From contig NW_004955433.1 of NCBI RefSeq assembly GCF_000276665.1, positions 19,373,981 to 19,437,980 of the forward strand: a stretch of DNA of 64,000 nt. The letters are read 5' to 3'. Origin of the DNA: Chinchilla lanigera (Eukaryota > Chordata > Mammalia > Rodentia > Chinchillidae). The notes below the pieces were generated by a model, which saw only the letters and a list, made by a program, of their open reading frames with translations, did not search any database and was not told where the DNA came from. The translations under genes were made by a program, and so were the position numbers. Below are positions 47,849 through 60,349 of this stretch, piece after piece. Each line of letters begins with the position of its first letter. Position 1 is the first letter of the stretch.

Positions 47849-49080
47849 ATTTCCTGGTTTATTGTAGTACATAGTGTACTGCAGGTTAAATTGTAGTAGC
47901 AATCATATTCATCTTTCATACTAACCTATTTTATCATTGAAAGTTTATAAATACATACTATCTTTAAATATGGCAGAATAGAGAAATTTTGACCTTTAAT
48001 GATTGTTATCTGTCAGTATTACTTTAATCATAAGGGAAGAGGATTGAACCCTATATCTTTCACCTTTCATCTTTATTTATAAAACACAATGAACATTATT
48101 TTATCAGTGAGCTTAATTTATAAGTAAGTGAAACATGTAGAATACATCTTAACACTACTTCATTTTTTTCTGACTACAGTGAAGTTTCTTAACAAACTTC
48201 AGTATTTGTGAAAAGCTGACAGAATTAATCACAAATTAAGCTTTGCAGAGTCCATTGGAATAATATGACTAAAGTGTGGTATGCATATCTGAAGTTGGAA
48301 AACAAGACAAACAGTCTCCATCAATTATTCAGAAAGGTCATTTGTGATGAATTTTTTTTGTTATTCAGGCTGATGTGAAAGACTGCTTTCTTTCAGCTGT
48401 CAGTTTGATACAAATTGAAGTTTCAATAGTAAGGAGCTATGTAATCTGTTGCAATTTGTGTTGTTTTTAATCCTGACAAAGTATGTGCTGAAAAGCATAA
48501 AATTTATAACAAATTTATGGCAAAAACAATAACAATGATAGAGTATGGTAGCAATAAAAGAAGTTTACATTTATTTCTTTGTTTGGGTTTTGACTTTGGC
48601 TTCAATTTGGGTTTCATTTGTTTGTGTGTTTGTTTTGCATATATTAAGATTTTTACAAGTATTTCCAGATTTGTTAGCCAGCTCGGGTACTGGGCTTCTG
48701 TGATACAGTATGGTATCTATGACCTTGCCAGAAAGAAACAAGGATAAAAAGGAAATAAAAAATGAGAAAAAATCAGATACTAATAAAAAAATAATTTTAA
48801 TTCAAAGTCTGTATCTCATCTTTCATGTCTTTTTTCTCAAGGACTCCCAGGAAGGGAAGGAAGCAGTAGCAATATCCGGTCCATTCAAAGAATAATGTTT
48901 CCTGCCAAATAGCCAGGAAGGAATTCTGGAAAAATTGCATTAATAATTGTATCACAAAATGTAGCAGCGAACAAGAATAAGTTTTTTTAAAGTTTTACTT
49001 ATGAATTGATTAAGCCTTTTACAGAATCTTGGATGAGTTACATGAACAAAATATTAAAGGAACAGAAGCTGATGCTTAAA
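47849..49080. other. Unique AT-rich DNA
   Basis: No recognised element. The 76- and 61-codon forward frames at 48517-48895 have no domain. Confidence 0.4.
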
Positions 49081-49090
49081 AATTTTTCAA

Positions 49091-49113
49091 ACACATACAC
49101 TAACACACACACA

Positions 49114-49157
<44 letters not shown>
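49091..49157. repeat. (CA)n microsatellite
   Basis: Near-pure CA run with one cat interruption. Confidence 0.95.
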
Positions 49158-49158
<1 letters not shown>

Positions 49159-50380
49159 TTTTCCTAAAAGGACTTCCTGAAACAGTGGGGTAATGGATCC
49201 TGGGATTGAAGTCTGAAGTTCTGAAGTTTGACTGGGATGGGATAATATGTGTGAGAAGAGCTATCACTTCAAAGACCAAAAGGTCCTGGAATCCAGATTT
49301 GAATTAAGAGCAGCTTGGAATTAAAAGTTGTCCTGGCTGACTGTGAAAACATTTTTAATAATATACTTACATCTATATTTTTATCTATACCTGCATATAT
49401 TGTTCAACTGAGACAGAGAAATTCTCCTTTTTAGGGGAGAGGAGTCATTTTCACAGTGAAAGAGAAAATGTGTGCACTTATAAGGTAGAAGACAAGAATG
49501 CCGCCAGGTATCTTACAAAACTCAGGACTGCTTTGGACAACACAAAATTATCCAGACCATATAGTCAGGAGCGATGAATTTGACAAAATTTGATATTTGA
49601 GGAAATGTATAGTACAAGATTAAGAAAAGCTGATTTAAAACCACATGTAAATGCAAATTAAATGTGATGTAATATAAAAAATAGCTTGCTGCCTTTTTAT
49701 TATTTTATTTTCCCCACCAAATAACTATATGATTCAATAGAAAGGTTTCTGTACTTTATTGTATCAAAGGAGAAGTGAGTGTGTAGTGATGCTCAGATTT
49801 TAATAATATCTTATTACTAAATGATGATGATGTTTTATGATAGTCACATTGATCATACATGTGATGTCTTTTCCTCATCACATTTTAGTAGAATATCATT
49901 TAATAATAACTTCACTGTGCAAATAATCATGAAACTCTCTGCTAAAGGATGTTATTGAATACACTGAGTAAAGAATCCTCTGCCTTCAGTGATGTCACAA
50001 CAGGGGTGAAGATTTGCTGAACAAGTCCCTTTTTTCTTTGTTCTTTTGAGAAAGGTTTATTGAATTTCCCCAACATGCTCCATAGTTCTGGATCTCTAGA
50101 TACATTTAGTATCTAGATCCATTTCTAGACTGGAGAAATACATGGAACAAACTCAAATCAGTAACATACTATCTTCACCAGTAGAACATCGACAGAATAA
50201 TTTTCATAGGGTGTGAGAATTATTAAAATCAATGAGTGTTTTTTAAATTCACCAGTTCTGTTATTTTGTACTAAATATTTAGGGAAGGCAGACTGAGGTA
50301 TTGATTCAAAAATAAGAATATTTGCCACTTGAAGCTTGAAGTAAGAGGAAAATAATGCAAAGTCACATATAAGACAATCT
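49158..50380. other. Unique AT-rich DNA
   Basis: Nothing recognised. The 119-codon reverse frame at 50158-50517 runs into the neighbouring SINE and has no domain. Confidence 0.4.
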
Positions 50381-50384
50381 ACTG

Positions 50385-50565
50385 GAGCCAAGCACAGTGG
50401 CACATGCTTGTAATTCCAACATTCCAGGAAGCTGAGGTAGTAGGAGTACAAACTGAAGTCTAACCAGGGCCACTTAGTAAGATCCTGCCTAAAAATAAAA
50501 AAATGGGCTGAGGACATAGGTCAGTGCAAAGGCCCTGGGTTCAATCCCTAATACAAAAAAGAAAG
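50385..50565 (+). mobile_element. Dimeric B1-dID-type SINE
   Basis: A 7SL-derived monomer (aagcacagtggcacatgctt, ttccaggaagctgaggtagt) is joined through an A-rich linker to an ID-like monomer (gggctgaggacataggtcag, ccctgggttcaatccc) and an A-tail. This is the sense-orientation counterpart of the element at 17050-17240. Confidence 0.75.
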
Positions 50566-50589
50566 AGTGGATACGGGGGTATTATGGGA

Positions 50590-50700
50590 AAACAGTAAAT
50601 TCTTAAAACATATAAATATATTCTATGTGATATATGTGAGATATATGATTACATTCTATGTGATATATACTCTATATGTGATATAATTATATGCAATGTG
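50590..50700. repeat. AT-rich direct repeats
   Basis: The phrase ttctatgtgatatat or variants occurs three times in about 90 bases. Confidence 0.7.
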
Positions 50701-51871
50701 GTTGTATAGCTCTTAAAAATTAGTATATTTCTTTGGTTTTGAAACCTATCTTTAACAGATATAAAGCCAATGAGCTTAGAAACTAAGTGGTAATTTGGGG
50801 CATACATAGGTAATAAATTTGTGTTTAGGGAGCTAAAGCTCATGATGTAAGAGAAGGATTAATGCAGGCTGTCTTTCCTATGAATCTAAGAATCTCTTGT
50901 CAACTTACAAGACAGAGAATTTAGGATAACAAATTTTTCTGACAGGAGATTGAAAAACAGAGACTGTTTAAAGAAGATAATCTTGGGGGAATAATCTTCT
51001 ATTTTCCATTTATTATTAATACTTGTCGAAATTTCTTAAGTTCAAATATCAGTCTGCTTCGCCAAGTTAATAATTGCACTTCCTTCTTTATCAGTATAAT
51101 TTTTTTCAAAATATTAAAAAGTATGTATTTTTTCAATGCTTTTCAAAAGCTTCCGATGGAACAAGGTACAAAAACCACATTGTCACTCTGTATTTAGTTC
51201 ATAGTGAGATTCTGGAATAACATTTAAACATCACTAGGGAATCTTCTAAAAATATAAAAAGACAAAACACTTCTTTCTACACTCTCTTCTACTGTATTAG
51301 CTATTAAACTTGTTTGTGCCAGAATTTGAATTATCATTTTACTTGATTCACTTAAAAAAAATCATTTCTTTCTATTTAACAATTTAGGTTGAATTTCCCT
51401 TAGCTTTTTAATAGGCACAGGTCAAAAATGATTTTGCTAGTAGAATTAGGTTTACAGTCCTTTCATAGTACATGTGTTATCTTTAAATGTTTTGACCCCA
51501 GTTAATGATGTACAGAGATCAAAGTTAAAGAAGAGCCTGTCACTAAATGAAGCTTTCTTTAATGTTTAAACTATATCTAAGTTAACAGTTAATAACTATA
51601 AAAGATGAATTGTCATAATGCATTCTTGGAATTAACAAGTAAGTAGCATGATTACAGAGGTTACAAGCCATGGATACATATTATAGCCACCTGGTGGAAT
51701 ATTTTAAAATTCTGAAATTGAACACTTGAACACATGCCAGACCATTTAAATCAGGATGAGTAGTACTGAAGCTATACATTAGTGATCCTAATAAACCATC
51801 CATTTTGAGATCTTTGGTACAGAAAAATATGTTCATGTATGCTGTATATGCCTCCTGTATCAAGTCAAAAA

Positions 51872-52035
51872 GAATGGAAGGAATTAAGGAAGGGAGGAAG
51901 GAAGGGAGGAAGGAAGGAAGGGACGAAGGAAGGAAGGAAGGAAGGAAGGAAGGAAGGAAGGAAAGAAGGAAGGAAGGAAGGAAGAGGGAAAAAATAAGAC
52001 AAGGAAAGGAAAGAAAAGGAAAGAAAAAAAATCAT
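51872..52035. repeat. (GGAA)n microsatellite
   Basis: Long GGAA/GGGA run. Produces a Lys/Gly/Arg-rich forward frame (51805-52107) and a Pro/Ser/Phe-rich reverse frame, both artefacts. Confidence 0.95.
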
Positions 52036-52775
52036 TTGTTCAGGACTAACATCACCAAGATATGGAACTGGAAGCTGAAGACCATCCTCTTTCCGTGGAA
52101 ACACTGACTTAACAATAATATATGGACCAAATAATTTTTCTAATTGTATTTCCCAGCACCTGCCATAAACAGTCAAGAAAATAGAAAGAAATGGTCAAGA
52201 AAGTGTGTTATATTTACTTTCCTAAGCTCCTCCTCACAAAACACACAGCACGTCAAAAATTATTTAAAAACAACTCTGAGCACATGACTTCTTACTACAG
52301 AGAGAAATAGAGAAGTAAACTATACATTTCGTTTCCACGTTTTCAGGAAGCGGCCTAAGGGACCGTTTTCCATCTTCTCTGACTCAGAGTACTGACAGGA
52401 ACTGGATAGGTGGAGGTCTACTGAGAATAAAATCGATGGCAGTGGCTTGATGGGGCAACCAAGAGACTAAATCGCTACAGAAAGAAACCACAAGGTACAA
52501 AGGATTATGTACTACCTAAGGAGAAATAGATATAAAACTCTTCTGTGAGAAGTGACATGCACAAACCTAAGGGAAGCACATCCTTAAGTCAAGTTGAGAA
52601 ACCAGATCCCTACCATCTATAGGAGGGTTGGTCAGTGCAATTCTTCCTTTACCCAGAGTTAATAAGTAATGATTGAGAGATGTGGATATTTATTTACCTG
52701 TAAAAATTTGACAAGTAATAATCATATGTATATATATAAAGAAACAGGAAATCAAATCACAATAATAAGACTAAA
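52036..52775. other. Unique DNA
   Basis: Nothing recognised; may include the decayed 5' part of the following L1. Confidence 0.35.
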
Positions 52776-53185
52776 ATCTATCTACAGAAATGGATCATAC
52801 AGAATCTCCAACCTATGAATCACTCCACAAAGGATGGGAAAAATACTGCTATAAATAGCTTTGCAGAGCTAAAGAACAACACTGACAATGAAAAATCAAC
52901 CAAACTACATATGAAGAAAATAAGAATGCCAGCAGAGATATAAACTATAAAACTGAGTTCAACAGAATCTTCAGTTGAAGAACTAAATTGAAAAACTCAC
53001 TAGAATGATTTTATAATGATTTAATAAGTTGAAAAGAGAATTTGACAAGTCAGTTGAAATGATTGCAAGAAAAAGACAAAAATACAAAAGAAGAAAAATG
53101 GACAGAACCTAATAGAATTAGAACACCATTAAGTGCAATAATATATGCAATATATAAAAATACACGTATTAAACTTATGTGCATA

Positions 53186-53273
53186 GGGTCAGCGATATAG
53201 CTCCGTGGTCTACGTGCCCGCCTGGCAAGTGCAATTTGTGGTCCTGACTTCAATTCCCAAAAATGAAAACAAA
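53186..53273 (+). mobile_element. ID-type SINE, diverged
   Basis: gggtcagcgatatagctccg, then a degenerate B-box region (cttcaattccc) and A-rich tail. Possible imperfect duplication around taaacttatgtgcata / taaacatgtgtata. Confidence 0.75.
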
Positions 53274-53279
53274 TAAACA

Positions 53280-53480
53280 TGTGTATAATACTTATTATAT
53301 ACATATCCATATTTGTTTTGAAATAATATTATAATATAATGTTATATATAATAGTATTATTACATGTGACACAAATATGCATTTGTATTACTAATATTAT
53401 ATATAATAATACAATGTTATTCTATATAAATAGCATATATTGATATAGCTATAGGTAGATTATATATAGAAGTTGAAGAT
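53280..53480. repeat. AT-rich low-complexity block
   Basis: Repeated tataatattat-type words; likely grown within or beside the L1. Confidence 0.75.
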
Positions 53481-54260
53481 GTAGGAGAAGGAAAAGAGCA
53501 AAAAGCCTGTTTGAAGTAATAATATCTAAAAATACTCAAATTTATGGAGAGAAATGGTATAAAAATTCAAACTGTCCTTAAAAATTATGATGGTAAAATT
53601 AAGATTCTCTTGAATGTATAAAACCTAGGAAAATCATCAACACTAGACTTACTTTATGAGAAATAATAAAAGGAGCCCTTCAAATTAGAATGAAAGTAAG
53701 GGCGACAGCAACACAAAAGACATGAGAAAGCATAAGATTAAATATACAAAAAAATAGAGAATTCTGTATTACAATGTTGGTACACAAATCATTCATTTCT
53801 TGTATATAATTTGAAACACAAAAGTATAGAAATAATGATACATTCTGTAGATGAATATATCATATAGGGTGTAATTTATGACACTGATATAAGGGATCAT
53901 GGATGTGAAGGAATAGAGTTACTGAATAGGACTAAAGATAAGTTATATTAATTTAAATTAGACTGTCATAGTTTTAAGATATTTAAGTTTGTATGGTAAC
54001 CTGACACACACACACAAACACACATACGCACATGCACAGACACAAAACACTTATTAAAGATACTCCTAAAAGAAAAACACAGAATAAAAGGAATCAGATG
54101 GTGCCATTACAAAAAATGCAAAACTCAAAACTCCGCAAGACAGGATAAATGGGACAAAATATCTACAAAATGTACAGAATATAAAATGGCAAGACAAGAC
54201 CTTTCCTGTCATTATTTTAAATGTCATGTATTACATGACTGAACAAAAGATAGATTGGTG

Positions 54261-54379
54261 GGGCCTGGGGATTTAGCTCAGTGGCAAAGCGCCTGCCTGG
54301 CAAGTGCAAGGTCATGAGTTTGGTTCCCGGTACCGGAGAAAACCCCCCAAAAAAAACAAAAAAAACAAAACAAAAAAAA
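54261..54379 (+). mobile_element. ID-type SINE, young
   Basis: gggcctggggatttagctca ... cccggtaccggag with a long A/C-rich tail. Perfect 16-bp duplications of aaaagatagattggtg at 54245-54260 and 54380-54395. Confidence 0.93.
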
Positions 54380-55337
54380 AAAAGATAGATTGGTGTACTG
54401 GATTAAAGAAAAAATAGAATCCAACTATATGTTATCTATAAGAGATTATGATTAGATTTAGGGACATACAAAGGTTATAGGTGAAAGAAAAACATACCCT
54501 CTACAAATGGTAGCCTACAGTGTGGGGTTGGCCAAAACTGTTCCAGACAATAAAATATTAACAGAAAAACTATCACAGAAGACAAGGAAGGACATCACAT
54601 AATTCTAAAAGGGATAATGCACTAATTACATAATACAAATATATACCATTACCTTATAATGCTCAAATACATACATAGGTGCTGACAGAAACAAGGAGAG
54701 AGACAGCAGTGCAATCATAGTAAGAAACTTCAGTATCCCATTTTAGGTTATGGATAAAACAATGAGAAAGAGGATTAGTAAGGAGAAGAGGGCTGCTGAA
54801 ACAATTTAGAGAAGACACAAATGTTTTGAAAGACAACCACATTTATGTATTTGAAGGCTTAAAAGTGTTAAAATGACCTTACTATCAAAAAGCTAGAAGC
54901 TTCATCAAAATTGCAATACTTTTTTTTAAAGAAGTAGGAAAATACCTCCTAAACCTTATATAAAATCTTAAGGAATCACAAATAGCCCAAGCAATCTTGG
55001 AAAAGAATTATGAGTGTGGAGGCCCCACATATGTACAGTGAGAGGCATACCACAAAGCTATCATAATTAAAATAGGTTGACATTTGCATAAAAACAAAAA
55101 GTGGAAAGATTACAGAAGTAGAAAAAAATCAGTTATATAATCAACTGATTTTTAAAAAGAGTGTCAAAAACAAATGGGGAAAGGACAGTCTGTTCAAAAA
55201 GTGACAAAGAATGAAGATGCATACTTATCCACACCATATATACAAATTCACTTAAGATATGTAAAAGATGCACCTGTCAGAACTAAACTATAGAAGTCCC
55301 AGAAGAAAACACAGAGGAAATGTAATCACTGAACTTG

Positions 55338-55457
55338 TTTTTGTTTTGTTTTGTTTTTTTTTTTTTTTCTTTTGGTTTTTCTCCGGTACCGGGAACCGAA
55401 CTCACGACCTTGTGCTTGGCAGGCAAGCGCTTTTGCCGCTGAGCTAAATCCCCAGCC
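55338..55457 (-). mobile_element. ID-type SINE, antisense, young
   Basis: Long T-run, then ctccggtaccgggaaccgaa through to ctgagctaaatccccagcc. Perfect 15-bp duplications of taatcactgaacttg at 55323-55337 and 55458-55472. Confidence 0.93.
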
Positions 55458-56416
55458 TAATCACTGAACTTGGTAATGATGTCTTGACCATGATTACAAA
55501 AGCAAAAGTAGCAAAAGTAAATATTGACAAATGAAGGCTCAAACGTAAAAATTTCTGAATATCAAAAGAAATAACACAGTGAAAAGTTAACATATATAAT
55601 AGCAGAAAATATTTAAAAATAAGAATCTGATAAGAATTTAGCATACAGAATATATAAAATCCCCTATAACTCAACAGCTGCAGGAAATAATAACCCAATT
55701 AAAATATAATAATCCAGTTTCAATATACGTTTCTCCAAAGGTATGCAAACAGTCAGCAAACACATACAAAAATGCTCAGCATCCCCAATCAGAGGAATGC
55801 AAATCAAACATCAAAACTATAATGACAAATCACCTTTTATCCATAAAGATGGCCACTATAAGAGCAAAAAGTAAATGAAAAAAATAAAAGCTCAGAAAAT
55901 AGCATGTGTTGATGAGGAAAATGATAGTTGGACTCCTTGGGCACTGCCAGTAGCAAGATAAGAACCCAGCCAGAAAAAAGAAATAATAAGTTTTTTTAGT
56001 ATATGTGCTGCCAAAGAATGCAAAGGAAATTTCTTTTTAAAAAGAAAATAATTACTCTATGATCTAGGAATCCTGTTTCTGGGTATATATTTACAATTTT
56101 TTTTATATTTGAAAATTTGAAAGCAGGTTTTCATTGTACTATTAGTCGCAGTACCCAAGAGATAAGGCAAGTTCAATATCTTTAATGGATGAATGGCTAT
56201 ATTTGTTACTCAGGATTGAATCAAAGAAAGAAAATATAGTCATTTGTTATGCTATGAGCAAACCTCAAGTACTTTGTGCTAACTGAAATTAGCCAGACAC
56301 AAAATTCTATAAATACTGCATGGTTCTAATTTTATACCTTTCTAAAATAGTCAAACTCAAGGAAATAATAAGTAAAATTATGATTGCCAGAAAGGAATGG
56401 TATAGAATCTCAGGAA

Positions 56417-56439
56417 TTTGTTGTTGTTGTTGTTGTTGG
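56417..56439. repeat. (TTG)n microsatellite
   Basis: Seven TTG units. Confidence 0.95.
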
Positions 56440-56746
56440 TTTTCTTTCTAATTCTTTATTTTATTTTTTTTAATAGACATAGTTTCAGTTTTACAAATAC
56501 TGGAGATTTAAAAATACTGGAGACTTATAACCAAACAATGTGAGTATAATGAATACAACTGAATTGCACACTTACAATGGTTATTTTGTGATTTTTAAAA
56601 ACACATTTAAAATGAGAAATTCTTTAAAATCTGCTCATCTGACTTAGGAAATTCCAGCTTCATGAAATTGTCAGCTTGTCATTATGTCAGGATGGTTTGG
56701 TTTTCTGATTTTAAATATTGATGTGTGATATGTGTGTATGGGATGT

Positions 56747-56889
56747 CTTTTTTTTTGTCTTTTTGAGACAGGGTCTCGATACGCAGTTCAGGATGGCCTT
56801 GAGCTCACTTTGTAGCCCAGGCTGATCTTGAACTCACAACCATCCTCCTGCCTCAGCCTCCCGAGTGCTGGGATTACAGGCATGCACCA
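56747..56889 (-). mobile_element. B1-like SINE, antisense
   Basis: gagacagggtctcgatacgc, cttgagctcactttgtagcc, cctgcctcagcctcccgagt, ggattacaggcatgcacc. Well preserved; target duplication not resolved. Confidence 0.92.
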
Positions 56890-57865
56890 GAAGTCACAAG
56901 GAAAAGCGTGAAGATCTGAAGCAAAAAGAATTTTGTGTTGTGTGGATTTTGGAGATATTTCACATACACGAAGATGACAGTAATAAAAAAAAGATATTAA
57001 TGGTTTCAAACAACAGCTCTAAATACTTAGTCAAAAAGGCAAAACCTGGATTTATAATTAAGATTTTTCTGAGCTGGACTCTGAATAGCAGTATCTTCAG
57101 TAAATAACATAACATTTAGTATATTTAATTAAGTTTAATGATTTTTCCAAGGAAATCTATTTTGTCCAGCTATTCAAATACAAATAAAAATTGGACTGGA
57201 AAAGTTGTCCAGTATTAATGCCATGAAATTAAAAATGATTTCTGGTCTTGCTAACAATAACTCACATTTGTCACAGGGATAATTTTTATGACTTAAAGGA
57301 TGCTTCACATACCAATAAAATTAAACTAAAAGGTGAATGTAGGGTTACACTCATGTGTTTTTCCGAGGATACTTCAATTTTTTCCTAACACTATCACTAT
57401 ATAGAGTAATCTTCATTTCTATAGCAAAGGGCATTCTAACAGAAGAAAAGTACCAAGAGCATATTCTCAGAAAAAGAGAAAATTATGTTTAAGTGATTCA
57501 TTTTTAAACACTTAATATCCTGTATTTAATACATCATTTTAGGAGAAGAAACATTACCTGTCTATTTTGTGTGCTTCCATTTTACTAAAGGTTATTAGAT
57601 CATAAGCCTAGGAGTTCTGAAAGATTTATAGGAAATGAGACAATTTTGTGAAAGCTCAGATAGCAATATTTAAATTCCATGGGTAGTTTTGTTCCTTTGA
57701 AGAGAAGTTACCTATATATATTCACTAATAAATATCTAGGGTAGCAAACCATGATGGTGAACTCCTGCAGTCTCAACATAGAGATCCTGTGGCTGTTACT
57801 CTGCAGATCTTACATGGCTAATTTTTAGTTATCATGACAATGATAACTTACTGGTCAGACTTCAT
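56890..57865. other. Unique AT-rich DNA
   Basis: Nothing recognised. Confidence 0.4.
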
Positions 57866-57871
57866 TTTCTT

Positions 57872-57985
57872 GTTTGTTTGTTTGTTTGTTTCCGAGACAA
57901 GGTAGTCCTCAACCTCTTGATGCTTCTGCCTCAGCCTCTTGAGTGCTGGGGTTACAAATGAATACTACCGTAGTTCAGCTGACCA
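57872..57985 (-). mobile_element. Truncated B1-like SINE, antisense, with (TTTG)n tail
   Basis: A gtttgtttgtttgttt tail, then ccgagacaaggtagtcctc and tctgcctcagcctcttgagt, ggggttacaaatgaatac. The middle of the element is deleted. Confidence 0.7.
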
Positions 57986-58560
57986 GGACTTTAACAATGT
58001 CCAGTTCAAAGAGACATAAAGTTCATTATTGGCTGGAGTCAGAGCTCTGGACATTAGCACCTGGGAATAAGAAAGTTAGCGAGGTACAGCATTTGTCCTT
58101 AATTGTGATAACACATGCTTGAAGATAAAGAGCAGAGACTTGCCAGAATTAAAAATCTAATGCTCATGAATGAAAAACTGAAGCAATTAGGGTGGATATC
58201 GATCTAAATTTAATAGAGTAGCCTATATTTTCTAATTTAAAAACAAAGGGAAATGCCTAACTTAAGCCAAAAAGGTAATTTATCAGTTTATACATTTAAA
58301 GGTTGGTCTCCCTTCAGGTATGGTTGAGTCCAAAGATTCACATAAACTCATCGGAGCTTTCTGCTTCCTTTCTTCACTCTTCTTCCCTCCACTTCCTCTA
58401 ATCCCTCTCAGAACTATCCATCTATTCATCGATCCACAGACCTATCTATCATTGATCCTGTTAACCCAACACAGAACAATAGCAAATACGGTGTTTCCAA
58501 TTAAGTTAACATATAGAACAAAAGCAAAAAAAAAAGGCCTCTCAAAATCACGAAGACTGT
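57986..58560. other. Unique DNA
   Basis: Nothing recognised; the overlapping frames at 58320-58633 on both strands have no domain. Confidence 0.4.
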
Positions 58561-58567
58561 ATTTGTT

Positions 58568-58875
58568 GACTTTTATTTCTGTGACAAAACATTTGACATA
58601 AATCAATTTACAGAAAGAAAGATTTCTTTTCAAGCAAGATTTCAGAGGGTTGAGTCCATGGTTGATGGCATGCCTTGCTTTTAGGCCTGTGGACAGGCAG
58701 AAACATCATGGTAGATGCGTGTGGCAGGGGACAGCTGCCCAGCTGGTAACAGCTAGGAAGGAGGATGAAAGTCCCTCGAGCTGGTCACTTCCCAGAAAGC
58801 TCATCAGCTGGCAACCAAGGTAGCAGCACTTCTGTTTGGGGGTGCATTTAAAATCTCAACCTTAACACTATATTT
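58568..58875 (+). mobile_element. Interspersed repeat family Z, copy 3
   Basis: gagtccatggttgatggcat, ttttaggcctgtggacaggc, aacatcatggtagatgcgtg and the end gggggtgcatttaaaatctc align with 28535-28905. Confidence 0.6.
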
Positions 58876-59271
58876 CACTGATTATACCCCAAAGGAATAG
58901 ACATTATTTATTTCTTCAAATTCCCAGGTATTAAATTACTGGTGATGATATCTGTCCCATTTTTGATGACTTAACACAATCACTAGACAGCAGCAAATGC
59001 TTACTTTTATTAGCCTACAGAGTTTCATGGGTTGAATTCTACCATTAAAAGGTAAAATGGGCCCATAATGATATTTCCCCCATAAGTATTTCTAATAGGG
59101 AAAGACACTTTCCCTAGTGAAAAATTGCTGAACAACAAAATCATAATAATCCTGAACTCTTCCATCTTTGGTGCTGGAAAAGGGTCAGTTTTTCCTCATT
59201 ATAAGGATCTATTTTCTTACTAACACTATAAATTAATATGTGTATTTGTATTGAAGTAGTAAAAGTCACAC

Positions 59272-59316
59272 ACATGTGCATACACACACACACACACATA
59301 CTCACACACATACTCC
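59272..59316. repeat. (CA)n microsatellite
   Basis: CA run with atact/ctc interruptions. Confidence 0.9.
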
Positions 59317-59354
59317 ACTATAAAAGAAAAAGTTGGTGAGGCAGGGGTGGTAGG

Positions 59355-59630
59355 GCGTGGCAAACTGGCTGGACAATGGGGTGTGACCTGTCAATTATGA
59401 AGTTCCAGTACATATGTGCAAAACAGTTCCCAAAGTCCTCCACGTGGTACCAGAGAATACTATCTTCCATTTTTCTCTGGAGAAGCTGTGAGGGTTTTTG
59501 AAAGGACAGACTAGGGTCTAGCATCAGCCCGAAGAGGAGGGGATGCAAAGGACAGCTCTCACTGTGCTCTGAGCCACTGTGCTCTCTCTTCCACAGTGGT
59601 CCACTCTTAGGCTTTAGAGTGTGCTTCTTT
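59355..59630. mobile_element. Dispersed repeat family Y, copy 2
   Basis: Partner of 34445-34735. Shared blocks: ctggctgga, gacctgt.aattat and cagttcccaaag.cct in the same order and spacing. Confidence 0.6.
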
Positions 59631-59688
59631 TTTCACTTTCAGTGGGTCTGAACTCACTCTGCAGAGCATATTTCTTTCCTTTTCCTAC

Positions 59689-60345
59689 TGTTATAGGCAG
59701 CTGAGTTAGATAGAAACATTAGAAATATTGGCAGTCACACAGGGCCACGCCCTGGAAGGGAGCCAGTGTAGAAGATGAGATACCTTGCAACTGTGGGGGA
59801 GACAGACACCTTGAGCTGTGGACAAAAGATTAAACAGATGCTCCCACCTACTTCCCTAGGGATGGACCTCAGGGACTGAAACTCTAAATAAGTAGCCATC
59901 ACCTTGAAAAAGCCAGCCCCACCCCCTACCGGAAAGGCCCCTGTTCTTTATTCATGCCTGCTTGCTATGTGACTCACTTCCCCATTTGATCCCAATTTAA
60001 TCAGTTTTACCTGAATTATTGTACTTGTAATCTTACTGACTGACCATAGTTTTGCCCCACCCCATGCCCACCTAGGGAGTTCCCATATTTTCTAACCTGG
60101 ACCTGCCTCACCATGTGGTTTTGCTCTATAAAGAATCTGTAGAGAAGACAGGTCCCTTGGGCAACCCATTCAGGCCCCTTTCTGTCGTTCTCGGGGACAG
60201 AAGCTTTCTTTCCCTCAATAAATATATTCTGCCCTTAACCTCCATTGTTTCTAAAATTCATTCTTCAGTTTTAGAGAACACAAACTTGTCCCAGATATCT
60301 TTCAGGTTGGTATTTCTTTCCCTACATCTTTACCTTTAGAAAATG
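59689..60345 (+). mobile_element. Solo ERV LTR with promoter and polyadenylation signals
   Basis: Starts TGTTATAGGCAG. A U3-like C-rich region leads to a TATA box (ctctataaag, about 60125-60133), an R-like segment (agaagacaggtcccttgggc ... ctcggggacag), an AATAAA at 60217-60222 and a T/C-rich U5-like end. The TATA-to-AATAAA spacing of about 90 bases fits a gammaretrovirus-type LTR. No retroviral internal region or second LTR lies in the window. The 74-codon frame at 60115-60339 is an artefact. Confidence 0.65.
60125..60133 (+). promoter_or_regulatory. TATA box of the solo LTR
   Basis: ctctataaag in the expected place about 90 bases before AATAAA. The only promoter-like arrangement in the window with both signals clearly in place, apart from the weaker LTR at 1.15-1.55 kb. 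Confidence 0.55.
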
Positions 60346-60349
60346 TGAA

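Larger units (their letters stand above)
52780..56615 (+). mobile_element. Long decayed sense L1 with three ID insertions
   Basis: From left to right: ORF1-like purine-rich DNA (52800-53100), ORF2-like blocks ('ttaacagaaaaactatcaca' about 54559, 'gaaacttcagtatcccattt' about 54724), the ORF2 end ('aatgcaaatcaaacatcaaa' about 55797, 'atctaggaatcctgtttctg' about 56062) and the 3' UTR ('gaaattagccagacacaaaa' about 56285). All frames are broken. An AT-rich block at 53280-53480 and SINEs at 53186, 54261 and 55338 interrupt it. Old subfamily, not assigned. Confidence 0.7.

Noticed and set aside
50158..50517. 119-codon reverse frame
   Set aside because: Runs from AT-rich DNA into a SINE; hydrophobic composition is typical of AT-rich reverse frames.
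51805..52176. 100-codon frames on both strands
   Set aside because: Created by the GGAA microsatellite, which has no stops in several frames.
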